Positions 25,931 to 34,408 of a stretch of 64,000 bases of DNA are shown here, one piece after another (position 1 is the first letter of the stretch; each line of letters starts with the position of its first letter). Position numbers and translations under genes: made by a program. Origin of the DNA: Pseudomonas chlororaphis subsp. aurantiaca (GTDB lineage: Bacteria > Pseudomonadota > Gammaproteobacteria > Pseudomonadales > Pseudomonadaceae); contig NZ_CP059162.1 in NCBI RefSeq assembly GCF_013466605.1, positions 1,736,001 through 1,800,000 on the forward strand, read 5' to 3'. The notes beneath the pieces are model-generated. The model ran no database searches. It had not been told where the DNA came from and saw only the letters and a list, made by a program, of their open reading frames with translations.

Positions 25931-26782
25931 ATGGCTTTAACAGTAAACACTAACGTCACATCGTTGAACGTTCAGAAGAACCTGAACCGTGCTTCCGACG
26001 CTCTGTCGACTTCGATGACTCGCCTGTCTTCCGGCCTGAAGATCAACAGCGCAAAAGACGACGCCGCCGGCCTGCAAATCGCTACCCGTATGACCTCGCA
26101 GATCCGCGGTCAGACCATGGCGATCAAAAACGCCAACGACGGTATCTCCATCGCTCAGACCGCTGAAGGCGCGATGCAGGAATCCACCAACATCCTGCAA
26201 CGTATGCGTGAACTGGCCGTTCAAGCACGAAACGACTCCAACGGTACTGCTGACCGTGTTGCACTGAACAAAGAATTCGCTTCGATGTCGGACGAGCTGA
26301 CTCGTATCGCCAAATCGACCAACCTGAACGGCAAGAACCTGATCGACGGTACTGCTGGCACCATGACCTTCCAGGTCGGTTCCAACACCGGTGCTACCAA
26401 CCAGATCACCATCACTCTGGCCAGTGGCTTCGACGCTACCACCCTGAGCGTTAACTCCGGTGCCATCGCCATTACCGGTAACAGCAGCGCCACCGCTGAA
26501 GCCAGCTCCAAGGCTTCGATCGACGCGATCGACAAGGCTCTGGCAACCATCAACGCCAGCCGTGCTGACCTCGGTGCTGCACAAAACCGTCTGACCAGCA
26601 CCATCTCCAACCTGCAGAACATCAACGAAAACGCCAGTGCTGCACTGGGTCGCGTACAAGATACCGACTTCGCTGCTGAAACTGCGCAGCTGACCAAGCA
26701 ACAAACTCTGCAACAAGCTTCCACCGCAGTTCTGGCTCAGGCCAACCAACTGCCGTCCGCTGTACTGAAACTGCTTCAGTAA
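25931..26782 (+). CDS. fliC: FliC, flagellin (short type)
   Basis: Filament subunit, exported by the flagellar type III system. The 283-residue protein has the full conserved ends: ALTVNTNVTSLNVQKNLN at the N-terminus and TAQLTKQQTLQQASTAVLAQ with LPSAVLKLLQ at the C-terminus. The flg22 region (residues 30-51, core RINSAKDDAAGL-like, here KINSAKDDAAGL) is intact. The variable middle is only about 80 residues and rich in Ser/Thr (for example residues 150-190), the likely glycan sites. GAGGAATTC precedes the ATG. Base composition is lower in GC than the flanking genes, as expected for a highly expressed gene. Confidence 0.98.
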   Translation: MALTVNTNVTSLNVQKNLNRASDALSTSMTRLSSGLKINSAKDDAAGLQIATRMTSQIRGQTMAIKNANDGISIAQTAEGAMQESTNILQRMRELAVQARNDSNGTADRVALNKEFASMSDELTRIAKSTNLNGKNLIDGTAGTMTFQVGSNTGATNQITITLASGFDATTLSVNSGAIAITGNSSATAEASSKASIDAIDKALATINASRADLGAAQNRLTSTISNLQNINENASAALGRVQDTDFAAETAQLTKQQTLQQASTAVLAQANQLPSAVLKLLQ

Positions 26783-26799
26783 TAGCTGACTAAGCTCTA

Positions 26800-26835
26800 G
26801 CGGGGGAGTGCGCTGGTCGTGCTCTCTCGCTTTTT
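26800..26835 (+). terminator. Intrinsic terminator/attenuator after fliC
   Basis: GCGGGGGAGTGC and GTGCTCTCTCGC form a 12-bp stem with several G-T wobbles and a 7-base loop, followed by TTTTT. It should end most fliC transcripts while allowing limited read-through into flaG. Confidence 0.8.
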
Positions 26836-26854
26836 ACTTTAAGAGGTGATGGAC

Positions 26855-27220
26855 ATGGATATGAGCATGAAGCTGAACTTGTCTTATCCAACGGCCAAGC
26901 CGGCAACGCCTGTTGCTGACAAGCCTGTGGAGAAGCCTCAAGCGGACGTTGTGGCGCTGTCGACTGTCAAGGAAGAGAGTAAGAGTGCGCAAGCCGAGCA
27001 GGACAAACTGAAAATGGCCATTAAGGAAATTGAAGAGTTTGTGCAATCGGTCAAACGTAACCTGGAATTCTCTATCGACGAGCCTTCTGGCAAGGTTGTC
27101 GTCAAGGTCATTGCCAGCGACTCCGGTGAGGTGATTCGTCAGATCCCCAACGAAGAAGTCCTGAAGTTGGCCAATAGTTTGAATGATGCGAGCAGCTTGC
27201 TGTTCAGCGCTAAAGTCTGA
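26855..27220 (+). CDS. flaG: FlaG family protein
   Basis: A 121-residue FlaG protein that limits or tunes filament length. The C-terminal half (IEEFVQSVKRNLEFSIDEPSGKVVVKVI then GEVIRQIPNEEVLKL) is the FlaG domain; the N-terminus is low complexity and lysine-rich. Several in-frame starts are clustered; the ATG at 26855 gives the best spacing (8 bases) to AAGAGG and the usual MDMSxKLNL start. It sits between fliC and fliD as in other Pseudomonas. Confidence 0.92.
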   Translation: MDMSMKLNLSYPTAKPATPVADKPVEKPQADVVALSTVKEESKSAQAEQDKLKMAIKEIEEFVQSVKRNLEFSIDEPSGKVVVKVIASDSGEVIRQIPNEEVLKLANSLNDASSLLFSAKV

Positions 27221-27224
27221 CAGC

Positions 27225-27240
27225 TGGCATGAAAATTGTT
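27225..27240 (+). promoter_or_regulatory. Candidate RpoN promoter of fliD
   Basis: TGGCATGAAAATTGTT has GG and the -12 G at correct spacing but GT instead of GC at -12. It lies 63 bases before fliD, a known FleQ/RpoN target in P. aeruginosa. The -12 mismatch lowers the call. Confidence 0.42.
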
Positions 27241-27302
27241 GCTATGTTCTTTTGGGCGTTGTAATGGTCAAAAGACCGGCGACACACTGAAGGGAGATCT
27301 CC

Positions 27303-28721
27303 ATGGCAAGTCCAATTCTACCGGGTACCGGTCTAGGCTCCGGCCTCGATACCGGTGCTATCGTCAAAGCCTTGGTGAACGCTGACAAAGCGGCCAAGCA
27401 AGGTCAGATCGACCGGGGAACTGCGAACAACACCGCAAGCATCTCCGGCATCGGCACCTTGAAGTCTTTGTTGTCGACCTTTCGGACCACCATTACCGAA
27501 CTCAGCAGCAAGACCAACCCGCAATTTCCCGGCTATGCCGCCACTACTTCTGACAATAAGTATGTAACAGCGGTCGCTGGCAATGCCGCGGTCAATGGCA
27601 ACTATGTTGTCGCTGTGCAGAATCTTGCGACTTCCTCGAAAGTCACCAGTGCTGCCTTCGCTGGCGGTACTACAAGTGCTATTCCGACTGGTACCCTGAA
27701 AATCAGTCAAAATGGCACTAACTACAACCTCGATGTAAAAGCCGGCGCTACCCTGCAGTCGGTGCGTGACTCGATCAACGCCGACGCATCGCTCAAAAGC
27801 GCGGGTATCAGCGCGAACATCGTGACCGATTCCTTTGGATCGCGTCTGGTGGTGGGCTCGACCACTACCGGTGCGGGCTCCGATATTTCCCTTAGCGGTA
27901 TTGCTGGCCTGGAAATCGACGGCAGCAATGTCGTTGGCACTTCCGGCTCGCCGATGACCGCGACCTCTGCCGGTTCCATTGGTGCCCTGGCGGTGGATGC
28001 CAAGTTCACCGTCGACGGCATGGCGCTGACCAGCAAGAGCAACTCGGTGGACAAGGCGGTTTCCGGGATGACCTTCAACCTGGTGGCTCCAGGTACCTCG
28101 ACCATTACCGTCGCGGCCAACACCGACGGCTTGAAGGCTTCGATCCAGAAGTTCGTCGATGCCTACAACGCGGTGGCCAACAGTGTTACCGCGCTGACCA
28201 AGCCGTCCCTGGATGACGACGGCAAGCCGACCATCCCGGCCCAGTTGACTGGCGACTCGTTGCCGCGCTCGATCCTGGCAGCGATTCGTGCGCCACTGTC
28301 GGAAGTCGGGGCCGGCGACAAGCTGACCGTTCTGGCGCAGTTGGGGATTACCACCAACCAGAAGACCGGGGCCCTGGACTTCGACTCCACCAAGTTCACC
28401 GCGGCGATGAACGACAAAAAGCTCGGTGGCGAAGTGCAGACCCTGTTCACTGGCGAAAACGGTCTGCTGGACCGCATGGACAAGGCTATCGCGCCTTTTG
28501 CCCAGACTGGCGGCGTTCTCGATCAGCGCACCACTGCGCTGAACAAGACCAAGACTAAGCTGGCTTCGGATCAGGCTGCCCTGGATCGTCGTATCGAGAC
28601 CCTGACGGCAGTACTGACCAAGAAGTACAACGACATGGACACCCTGGTGGGCAAGTTGAAGGCCACCGCCAGCAACATCACCTCGATGTTCGAGGCGTTG
28701 ACCGCGCAACAGAAAGGCTGA
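27303..28721 (+). CDS. fliD: FliD, filament cap protein (HAP2)
   Basis: Caps the filament tip and inserts flagellin subunits. The 472-residue protein starts SPILPGTGLGSGLDTGAIVKALV, the FliD N-terminal domain (DTGAIV where other bacteria often have DTxxIV), and has the C-terminal domain with GLLDRMDKAIAPFAQTGGVLDQRT and a terminal coiled coil ending ITSMFEALTAQQKG. AAGGGAGAT precedes the ATG. It is followed by a strong terminator rather than direct read-through to fliS. Confidence 0.97.
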   Translation: MASPILPGTGLGSGLDTGAIVKALVNADKAAKQGQIDRGTANNTASISGIGTLKSLLSTFRTTITELSSKTNPQFPGYAATTSDNKYVTAVAGNAAVNGNYVVAVQNLATSSKVTSAAFAGGTTSAIPTGTLKISQNGTNYNLDVKAGATLQSVRDSINADASLKSAGISANIVTDSFGSRLVVGSTTTGAGSDISLSGIAGLEIDGSNVVGTSGSPMTATSAGSIGALAVDAKFTVDGMALTSKSNSVDKAVSGMTFNLVAPGTSTITVAANTDGLKASIQKFVDAYNAVANSVTALTKPSLDDDGKPTIPAQLTGDSLPRSILAAIRAPLSEVGAGDKLTVLAQLGITTNQKTGALDFDSTKFTAAMNDKKLGGEVQTLFTGENGLLDRMDKAIAPFAQTGGVLDQRTTALNKTKTKLASDQAALDRRIETLTAVLTKKYNDMDTLVGKLKATASNITSMFEALTAQQKG

Positions 28722-28734
28722 TTGATACAAGGCG

Positions 28735-28779
28735 CCAAAAGCCCGGCAACGTTCGCAGCGTTCCGGGCTTTTGGCTTTT
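28735..28779 (+). terminator. Intrinsic terminator between fliD and fliS
   Basis: CCAAAAGCCCGG and CCGGGCTTTTGG form a perfect 12-bp stem, extended inward by AACG/CGTT with one bulged base, and followed by CTTTTG. It should separate fliD from fliS transcription, matching the FliA-type promoter just after it. Confidence 0.85.
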
Positions 28780-28783
28780 GATC

Positions 28784-28810
28784 TAAAGTTTTTTGACGCC
28801 GGGTCGATAC
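28784..28810 (+). promoter_or_regulatory. FliA (sigma28) promoter of fliS
   Basis: TAAAGTTT is an exact -35, followed by an 11-base spacer and GTCGATAC (6 of 8 to GCCGATAA). It lies 40 bases before the fliS ATG and right after a terminator, so it can drive fliS and the fliT-like gene separately from fliD. Confidence 0.75.
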
Positions 28811-28849
28811 GCTGGTTATACGAACCCTTGAGTTTTGATGAGGTAGAAC

Positions 28850-29245
28850 ATGAATCCGATGTTAGCCCTTCGGCAATACCAGAAGATTGGTGCCCAGGCG
28901 CAGACTTCCGAAGCCAGCCCCCATCGTCTGGTGCAGATGCTGATGGAAGGCGGCCTGGATCGTATCGCCCAGGCCAAGGGGGCGATGGAACGCAAGGATA
29001 TTCCCAACAAAGGTGTATTCATCAGCAAGGCCATCGGCATTATCGGCGGCTTGCGCGAAGGGCTCGACCTGGAAAACTCACCCGACACCCTGGGTGATCT
29101 GGACAGCTTGTACACCTATATGATGACGCGCCTCACCGAGGCGAACATCAAGACCGATCCAAAGATTCTCGACGAGGTCGCCGATCTGCTGCGCACCGTC
29201 AAGGAAGGCTGGGACGCCATCGCTGCGCCGGGTCCGCAGTTCTAA
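28850..29245 (+). CDS. fliS: FliS, flagellin export chaperone
   Basis: Cytoplasmic chaperone that binds the flagellin C-terminus and stops early polymerisation. The 131-residue protein starts MNPMLALRQYQKIGAQAQTSEASPHRLVQMLMEGG, the FliS signature, and continues with the helical bundle segments ISKAIGIIGGLREGLDLE and DLDSLYTYMMTRLTEANI. GAGG precedes the ATG. Ten bases separate it from the fliT-like gene. Confidence 0.96.
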   Translation: MNPMLALRQYQKIGAQAQTSEASPHRLVQMLMEGGLDRIAQAKGAMERKDIPNKGVFISKAIGIIGGLREGLDLENSPDTLGDLDSLYTYMMTRLTEANIKTDPKILDEVADLLRTVKEGWDAIAAPGPQF

Positions 29246-29255
29246 GGAGGTCATC

Positions 29256-29552
29256 ATGAGTCTTGTATTGCAGCGCATCGAAGAAACCCGTGAAGCACTG
29301 GTCACCGCCCTGGCCGAGCGTAACTGGGAGGCGATCGGTCAGTTGGATCTGGCCTGCCGTTCCTGCATGGAAGACATCTTGAGTGAAGCTCCGGAAGATG
29401 AAGCCGCGTTGCGCGAGAACCTGCAGGAACTGCTTGGGGTTTATCGGCAGCTTCTTGAGGTGACGACAGGGGAGCGTCAGGCGATAGTCGACGAGATGTC
29501 GCAGATCCATCAAGCACAGAACGCGGCAAAGGTTTACCATCTGTTCGGTTAA
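29256..29552 (+). CDS. FliT-like flagellar chaperone
   Basis: A 98-residue, all-helical acidic protein at the position of fliT downstream of fliS (PA1096 in P. aeruginosa). Segments such as LVLQRIEETREALVTALAERNWEAIGQLD look like the FliT four-helix fold. FliT chaperones FliD in enterics; direct likeness is weak, so this is placed by position, size and fold. AAGGAGG is a strong Shine-Dalgarno element 8 bases before the ATG. Confidence 0.85.
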   Translation: MSLVLQRIEETREALVTALAERNWEAIGQLDLACRSCMEDILSEAPEDEAALRENLQELLGVYRQLLEVTTGERQAIVDEMSQIHQAQNAAKVYHLFG

Positions 29553-29591
29553 TTGACCCCTAAGTTAATCCGAATCCAGTGCGCCATAAAT

Positions 29592-29620
29592 TTGACTGTG
29601 CACGCTTTTTTGACTTAACT
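29592..29620 (+). promoter_or_regulatory. Candidate sigma70 promoter of fleQ
   Basis: TTGACT at 29592-29597 matches the -35 at 5 of 6 bases; 17 bases later TTAACT is a weak -10 (3 of 6). A second TTGACT starts at 29610. The whole 173-base gap before fleQ is AT-rich compared with its neighbours. fleQ is known to be sigma70-dependent and Vfr-repressed in P. aeruginosa; I could not define a Vfr site here. Confidence 0.4.
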
Positions 29621-29725
29621 AGTGGCTGTTTTCAGATTTCAGACGTCTATCAGGCTCAAAATGCCTACAAGCGTCTAGCTTGCCCTGATTCCGGGCATTG
29701 AGTTGACTAGGGAAGTTGCTATTGC

Positions 29726-31201
29726 ATGTGGCGTGAAACCAAAATTCTGCTGATTGATGACGATAGCGTCCGCCGCCGCGACCTGGCGGTGATTTTAAAT
29801 TTTCTTGGCGAAGAAAATTTACCCTGTGGTAGCCATGACTGGCAGCAGGCTGTCGGCTCATTGTCATCAAGTCGTGAAGTAATCTGTGTCCTCATCGGGA
29901 CTGTAAATGCTCCTGGTGCACTGTTGGGCCTGTTAAAGACACTCTCAACCTGGGATGAGTTCCTTCCAGTTTTGTTAATGGGCGATAATTCTTCCATTGA
30001 CTTGCCGGAAGACCAGCGTCGTCGAGTGCTTTCCACCCTGGAAATGCCACCCAGCTACAGCAAGTTGCTCGATTCCCTGCACCGTGCCCAGGTCTATCGT
30101 GAGATGTACGATCAGGCCCGTGAGCGCGGTCGCCATCGCGAGCCCAACCTCTTTCGCAGTCTGGTCGGCACCAGCCGGGCGATCCAGCATGTGCGGCAGA
30201 TGATGCAGCAAGTGGCCGATACCGACGCCAGCGTGCTGATCCTCGGCGAGTCCGGGACTGGCAAGGAAGTAGTTGCGCGTAACCTGCACTATCATTCCAA
30301 GCGTCGCGAAGCGCCATTCGTGCCGGTCAACTGTGGCGCGATTCCGGCCGAGTTGCTGGAGAGCGAACTGTTTGGCCATGAGAAGGGTGCCTTCACCGGA
30401 GCCATCACCAGCCGTGCCGGACGTTTCGAACTGGCCAATGGCGGCACCCTGTTCCTCGATGAAATCGGCGACATGCCGTTGCCTATGCAGGTCAAGCTGT
30501 TGCGCGTGCTGCAGGAGCGTACCTTCGAGCGCGTGGGCAGCAACAAGACCCAGAGCGTCGACGTGCGGATCATCGCGGCGACTCACAAGAACCTCGAGAG
30601 CATGATCGAGGTCGGCAGTTTTCGCGAAGACCTGTACTACCGCCTGAACGTTTTCCCGATCGAGATGGCGCCGCTGCGTGAGCGCGTGGAAGACATTCCG
30701 CTGCTGATGAACGAGCTGATCTCGCGCATGGAACACGAGAAGCGCGGTTCGATCCGCTTCAACTCTGCGGCGATCATGTCTCTCTGTCGTCATGGCTGGC
30801 CGGGCAACGTCCGTGAGCTGGCCAACCTGGTGGAGCGCATGGCGATCATGCATCCTTACGGCGTTATCGGCGTGGTCGAGTTGCCGAAGAAATTCCGCTA
30901 TGTCGACGACGAAGACGAGCAGTTGGTAGACAGCCTGCGCAGTGATCTTGAAGAGCGGGTGGCGATCAATGGCCACACGCCGGACTTCGCTGCCACTGCC
31001 ATGCTGCCGCCGGAAGGCCTAGACCTGAAGGACTACCTCGGTGGTCTGGAGCAGGGCCTGATCCAGCAGGCGCTCGACGATGCCAACGGCATTGTCGCGC
31101 GGGCTGCGGAGCGCCTGCGTATCCGTCGCACCACGCTGGTGGAAAAAATGCGCAAGTACGGCATGAGCCGTCGTGAGGGTGATGAACAGGCGGATGATTG
31201 A
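29726..31201 (+). CDS. fleQ: FleQ, master flagellar regulator and c-di-GMP-responsive enhancer-binding protein
   Basis: Top regulator of flagellar genes with RpoN, also controlling biofilm genes and binding c-di-GMP. The 491-residue protein has an N-terminal FleQ/receiver-like domain (lacking a clear phospho-Asp), an AAA+ domain with Walker A GESGTGK at 174-180, GAFTGA at 221-226 for sigma54 contact and Walker B TLFLDEI at 241-247, and a C-terminal Fis-type helix-turn-helix ([25 protein letters not shown]). FleN, encoded at 53152, is its known antagonist. Confidence 0.97.
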   Translation: MWRETKILLIDDDSVRRRDLAVILNFLGEENLPCGSHDWQQAVGSLSSSREVICVLIGTVNAPGALLGLLKTLSTWDEFLPVLLMGDNSSIDLPEDQRRRVLSTLEMPPSYSKLLDSLHRAQVYREMYDQARERGRHREPNLFRSLVGTSRAIQHVRQMMQQVADTDASVLILGESGTGKEVVARNLHYHSKRREAPFVPVNCGAIPAELLESELFGHEKGAFTGAITSRAGRFELANGGTLFLDEIGDMPLPMQVKLLRVLQERTFERVGSNKTQSVDVRIIAATHKNLESMIEVGSFREDLYYRLNVFPIEMAPLRERVEDIPLLMNELISRMEHEKRGSIRFNSAAIMSLCRHGWPGNVRELANLVERMAIMHPYGVIGVVELPKKFRYVDDEDEQLVDSLRSDLEERVAINGHTPDFAATAMLPPEGLDLKDYLGGLEQGLIQQALDDANGIVARAAERLRIRRTTLVEKMRKYGMSRREGDEQADD

Positions 31202-31222
31202 CGCCTGTTTTTTAACCTGTTG

Positions 31223-31242
31223 AAAACCGGGCGGTTTTTTTT
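31223..31242 (+). terminator. Intrinsic terminator after fleQ
   Basis: AAAACC, a GGGC loop and GGTTTT followed by TTTT form a short rho-independent terminator between fleQ and the fleSR promoter. Confidence 0.65.
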
Positions 31243-31258
31243 CGGCACGGGTATTGCT
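31243..31258 (+). promoter_or_regulatory. RpoN promoter of fleSR
   Basis: CGGCACGGGTATTGCT keeps GG and GC with exact 10-base spacing and matches TGGCACG-N4-TTGC except for the first base. It lies 54 bases before fleS. FleQ and RpoN activate fleSR in P. aeruginosa, which fits. Confidence 0.8.
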
Positions 31259-31311
31259 AAGTCTCTCTCAACGTTCCGTTTAACTGACGGTCAGCCAAGC
31301 GAGAGAGCACG

Positions 31312-32523
31312 ATGCCCCAAGCCGCCCAGATGTCTCCTGTTCCTGAAATCCAGGGGCAATCGTCGTCCGTAGAGCAGGCGAGCCGGCTTGGCCTTGAGCA
31401 GGCGTTCGCCTTGTTCAACCAGATGTCGAGCCAGCTTACCGACTCCTACAGCATGCTTGAGGCTCGGGTGACCGAGCTCAAGGGCGAACTGGCCGTGGTC
31501 AGCGCCCAGCGCATGCAGGAACTGGCGGAAAAAGAGCGTCTGGCCAACCGTCTGCAAAACCTCCTCGATCTGTTGCCTGGCGGCGTCATCGTCATCGACG
31601 CCCAGGGCATTGTCCGCGAAGCCAATCCTGCTGCCTGCGACCTGCTGGGCCTGCCTCTCGAGGGCGAGCTGTGGCGGCATGTGATCGCCCGTTGTTTTGC
31701 GCCACGAGAAGACGACGGCCATGAAATTTCGCTGAAGGATGGACGGCGATTGTCGATCGCCACCCGTTCGCTGGATGCCGAGCCAGGCCAACTGGTGTTG
31801 CTCAATGACCTGACTGAAACCCGTCACCTGCAAGATCAGTTGGCCCGTCATGAGCGCCTGTCGTCCCTTGGGCGCATGGTGGCGTCCCTGGCGCATCAGA
31901 TTCGTACGCCATTGTCCGCCGCGCTGTTGTACGCCAGTCACCTGACCGAGCAAGAACTGCCTGTTGCCACCCAGCAGCGCTTTGCCGGGCGACTGAAGGA
32001 GCGGTTGCATGAGCTGGAGCATCAGGTCCGCGACATGCTGGTGTTCGCCCGGGGCGAGCTGCCGCTGACCGACCGAGTGACGCCCAAGGCGCTGCTGCAA
32101 TCGCTGCAGGCAGCAGCCTTGACCCATGTGCAGGACGTGCCCGTGCGCTGGCAGTGCGACAGCCATGCCGGCGAGTTGCTGTGCAACCGCGACACGCTGG
32201 TGGGGGCGGTGCTCAATCTGATCGAGAACGCCATCCAGGCGAGTGCCGGCCAAGTGCGCCTGAAAGTCCATCTTTATACCCGTGGCAACAACCTGCGGCT
32301 GTGCGTCAGCGATAGCGGCAGTGGCATCGATGCTGCGGTGCTGGCGCGCCTGGGTGAACCGTTTTTCACCACCAAGACCACGGGAACCGGCCTGGGCCTG
32401 ACAGTTGTCAAGGCGGTGGCGCGTGCCCATCAGGGAGAATTGCTGCTGCGCTCGCGTCCTGGGCGCGGCACATGTGCGCTGGTGGTTCTGCCACTGTTCT
32501 GTGGCGCTCAAGGAGTGGAGTGA
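31312..32523 (+). CDS. fleS: FleS, cytosolic sensor histidine kinase
   Basis: Kinase of the FleS-FleR pair that activates hook and later basal-body genes. The 403-residue protein has no membrane segment. A PAS domain spans about residues 80-170 (LLPGGVIVIDAQGIVREANPAA in that range), HisKA carries SLAHQIRTPLS with His195, and HATPase_c has LIENAIQAS (N box), DSGSGID (G1) and GTGLGLTVVK (G2). The ATG follows the RpoN promoter by 54 bases. Confidence 0.96.
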   Translation: MPQAAQMSPVPEIQGQSSSVEQASRLGLEQAFALFNQMSSQLTDSYSMLEARVTELKGELAVVSAQRMQELAEKERLANRLQNLLDLLPGGVIVIDAQGIVREANPAACDLLGLPLEGELWRHVIARCFAPREDDGHEISLKDGRRLSIATRSLDAEPGQLVLLNDLTETRHLQDQLARHERLSSLGRMVASLAHQIRTPLSAALLYASHLTEQELPVATQQRFAGRLKERLHELEHQVRDMLVFARGELPLTDRVTPKALLQSLQAAALTHVQDVPVRWQCDSHAGELLCNRDTLVGAVLNLIENAIQASAGQVRLKVHLYTRGNNLRLCVSDSGSGIDAAVLARLGEPFFTTKTTGTGLGLTVVKAVARAHQGELLLRSRPGRGTCALVVLPLFCGAQGVE

Positions 32524-32528
32524 AGGTA

Positions 32529-33938
32529 ATGGCAATCAAGGTTCTACTGGTTGAAGACGATCGCGCCCTGCGCGAGGCCCTGGCGGATACGCTGCTGTTG
32601 GCCGGTCATGACTACAAGGCGGTCGGCAGCGCGGAAGAAGCGCTGGAGGCGGTGTCTGGCGAGTCGTTCAGCCTGGTGGTCAGCGACGTCAACATGCCGG
32701 GCATGGACGGGCATCAGTTGCTGGGCCTGCTGCGTGCGCACCAACCGCAATTGCCGGTATTGCTGATGACCGCCCATGGCGCGGTCGAGCGGGCGGTCGA
32801 GGCCATGCGTCAAGGCGCCGCCGACTACCTGGTCAAGCCCTTCGAGCCCAAGGCCCTGCTGGATCTGGTGGCGCGACATGCCCTGGGTTGCCTGGGGGCG
32901 GCCGAGGGTGAAGGGCCGGTGGCATTCGAGCCGGCCAGTGCGCAGTTGCTCGAGCTGGCGGCGCGGGTCGCTCGCAGCGATTCCACGGTGCTGATCTCGG
33001 GCGAGTCCGGTACCGGTAAAGAGGTGCTGGCGCGCTACATTCACCAGCAGTCCCATCGCTCCAGCCAGCCCTTTATCGCCATCAACTGCGCGGCTATTCC
33101 GGACAACATGCTCGAGGCCACGCTGTTCGGTCACGAGAAGGGTGCCTTTACCGGCGCCATCGCCGCTCAGCCCGGCAAGTTCGAACAGGCCGATGGCGGC
33201 ACCCTGCTGCTGGACGAGATCTCCGAAATGCCCCTGGCGCTGCAGGCCAAGCTGCTGCGGGTACTGCAGGAACGCGAAGTCGAGCGGGTCGGGGCGCGCA
33301 AGCCCATTGCCCTGGATATCCGGGTGGTGGCGACCACCAACCGCGACCTGGCCGGCGAAGTGGCGGCGGGGCGGTTCCGGGAAGACCTTTACTATCGGCT
33401 GTCGGTATTCCCGCTGGCCTGGCGCCCGTTGCGCGAGCGTACCGCCGATATCCTGCCGCTGGCCGAGCGTCTGCTGGCCAAACACGTCAATAAAATGAAA
33501 CACGCTGCCGCCCGACTGTCCGCCGAGGCGCAGGCATGCCTGCTCGGCTATCCATGGCCGGGCAATGTGCGCGAACTGGATAACGCCATTCAGCGTGCGC
33601 TGATTTTGCAGCAGGGCGGCCTGATCCAGCCGGAAGATTTTTGTCTCGGCGGACCGCTGGCCTGTGCGCCGTTGCCGGCCGTGGCGCCCGCCGTGGTAGC
33701 GGCGGTGCGCAGTGCGTCGGTGGAGGTCGAGGTGCCGCCAGCCGAGTCGGCGGGGGGCTTGGGCGACGATCTGCGGCGTCGGGAATTCCAGATGATCATC
33801 GACACCTTGCGGGCCGAGCGCGGCCGGCGCAAGGAAGCGGCCGAGCGCCTGGGGATCAGCCCGCGAACCTTGCGCTACAAGTTGGCGCAAATGCGCGATG
33901 CCGGAATGGATGTCGAGGCGTATCTGTTTGCAACATGA
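32529..33938 (+). CDS. fleR: FleR, NtrC-type response regulator
   Basis: RpoN-dependent activator of class III flagellar genes, phosphorylated by FleS. In the 469-residue form, the receiver domain has Asp53 ([11 protein letters not shown]), the AAA+ domain has GESGTGK at 158-164 and GAFTGA at 205-210, and the C-terminus ends in a Fis helix-turn-helix ([21 protein letters not shown]). ATG 32529 gives the family N-terminus [11 protein letters not shown]; a GTG at 32520 lies closer to AAGGAG (spacing 4 against 13) and would add three residues, so the start is not certain. Confidence 0.95.
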   Translation: MAIKVLLVEDDRALREALADTLLLAGHDYKAVGSAEEALEAVSGESFSLVVSDVNMPGMDGHQLLGLLRAHQPQLPVLLMTAHGAVERAVEAMRQGAADYLVKPFEPKALLDLVARHALGCLGAAEGEGPVAFEPASAQLLELAARVARSDSTVLISGESGTGKEVLARYIHQQSHRSSQPFIAINCAAIPDNMLEATLFGHEKGAFTGAIAAQPGKFEQADGGTLLLDEISEMPLALQAKLLRVLQEREVERVGARKPIALDIRVVATTNRDLAGEVAAGRFREDLYYRLSVFPLAWRPLRERTADILPLAERLLAKHVNKMKHAAARLSAEAQACLLGYPWPGNVRELDNAIQRALILQQGGLIQPEDFCLGGPLACAPLPAVAPAVVAAVRSASVEVEVPPAESAGGLGDDLRRREFQMIIDTLRAERGRRKEAAERLGISPRTLRYKLAQMRDAGMDVEAYLFAT

Positions 33939-33952
33939 GTCGTTTAAGACTG

Positions 33953-33969
33953 AAGCCGTGCAGGCTTTT
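33953..33969 (+). terminator. Small hairpin terminator after fleR
   Basis: AAGCC, a GTGCA loop and GGCTTTT give a short stem with a short T-run between fleR and fliE. Weak by size, but followed directly by the fliE promoter. Confidence 0.4.
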
Positions 33970-33989
33970 GTTCGGTGTCTCCGCGGAGC

Positions 33990-34005
33990 TGGCACCCTTG
34001 TTGCT
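33990..34005 (+). promoter_or_regulatory. RpoN promoter of fliEFGHIJ
   Basis: TGGCACCCTTGTTGCT has the GG and GC cores with exact spacing and matches the consensus at nearly all positions. It lies 61 bases before fliE, a FleQ/RpoN class II target in P. aeruginosa. Confidence 0.85.
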
Positions 34006-34066
34006 AACACCTCACTAACCGCTGCGTGAGTGTCAAAAAATTGCGGGTCGTCGGAGAGAGTAGACC

Positions 34067-34393
34067 ATGAGCCAAGGTATTGAATTTAATCGGTTGATGT
34101 TGGACATGCGGGCCATGCAAATGGACGCCATGGCCCAGCCAAAATCGGCCGCGGTGCCGCAGGTGAGCGGCAGCAGTTTTTCCGACATGCTTGGGCAGGC
34201 GGTGAACAAGGTCAACGACACTCAGCAGGCGTCCAGCCAGCTGGCCAGTGCCTTCGAGATCGGCAAGAGCGGTGTCGACCTGACCGACGTGATGATCTCC
34301 TCGCAGAAGGCCAGTGTGTCCTTCCAGGCGTTGACCCAGGTGCGCAACAAGCTGGTTCAGGCGTACCAAGACATCATGCAGATGCCGGTTTAA
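34067..34393 (+). CDS. fliE: FliE, hook-basal body protein
   Basis: Joins the MS ring to the proximal rod. The 108-residue protein has the FliE C-terminal domain ([19 protein letters not shown] and [32 protein letters not shown]). GGAGAGAG lies just upstream of the ATG. It is the first gene of a tightly packed basal-body operon. Confidence 0.96.
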   Translation: MSQGIEFNRLMLDMRAMQMDAMAQPKSAAVPQVSGSSFSDMLGQAVNKVNDTQQASSQLASAFEIGKSGVDLTDVMISSQKASVSFQALTQVRNKLVQAYQDIMQMPV

Positions 34394-34408
34394 GGACGAG
34401 ATTGAGTC

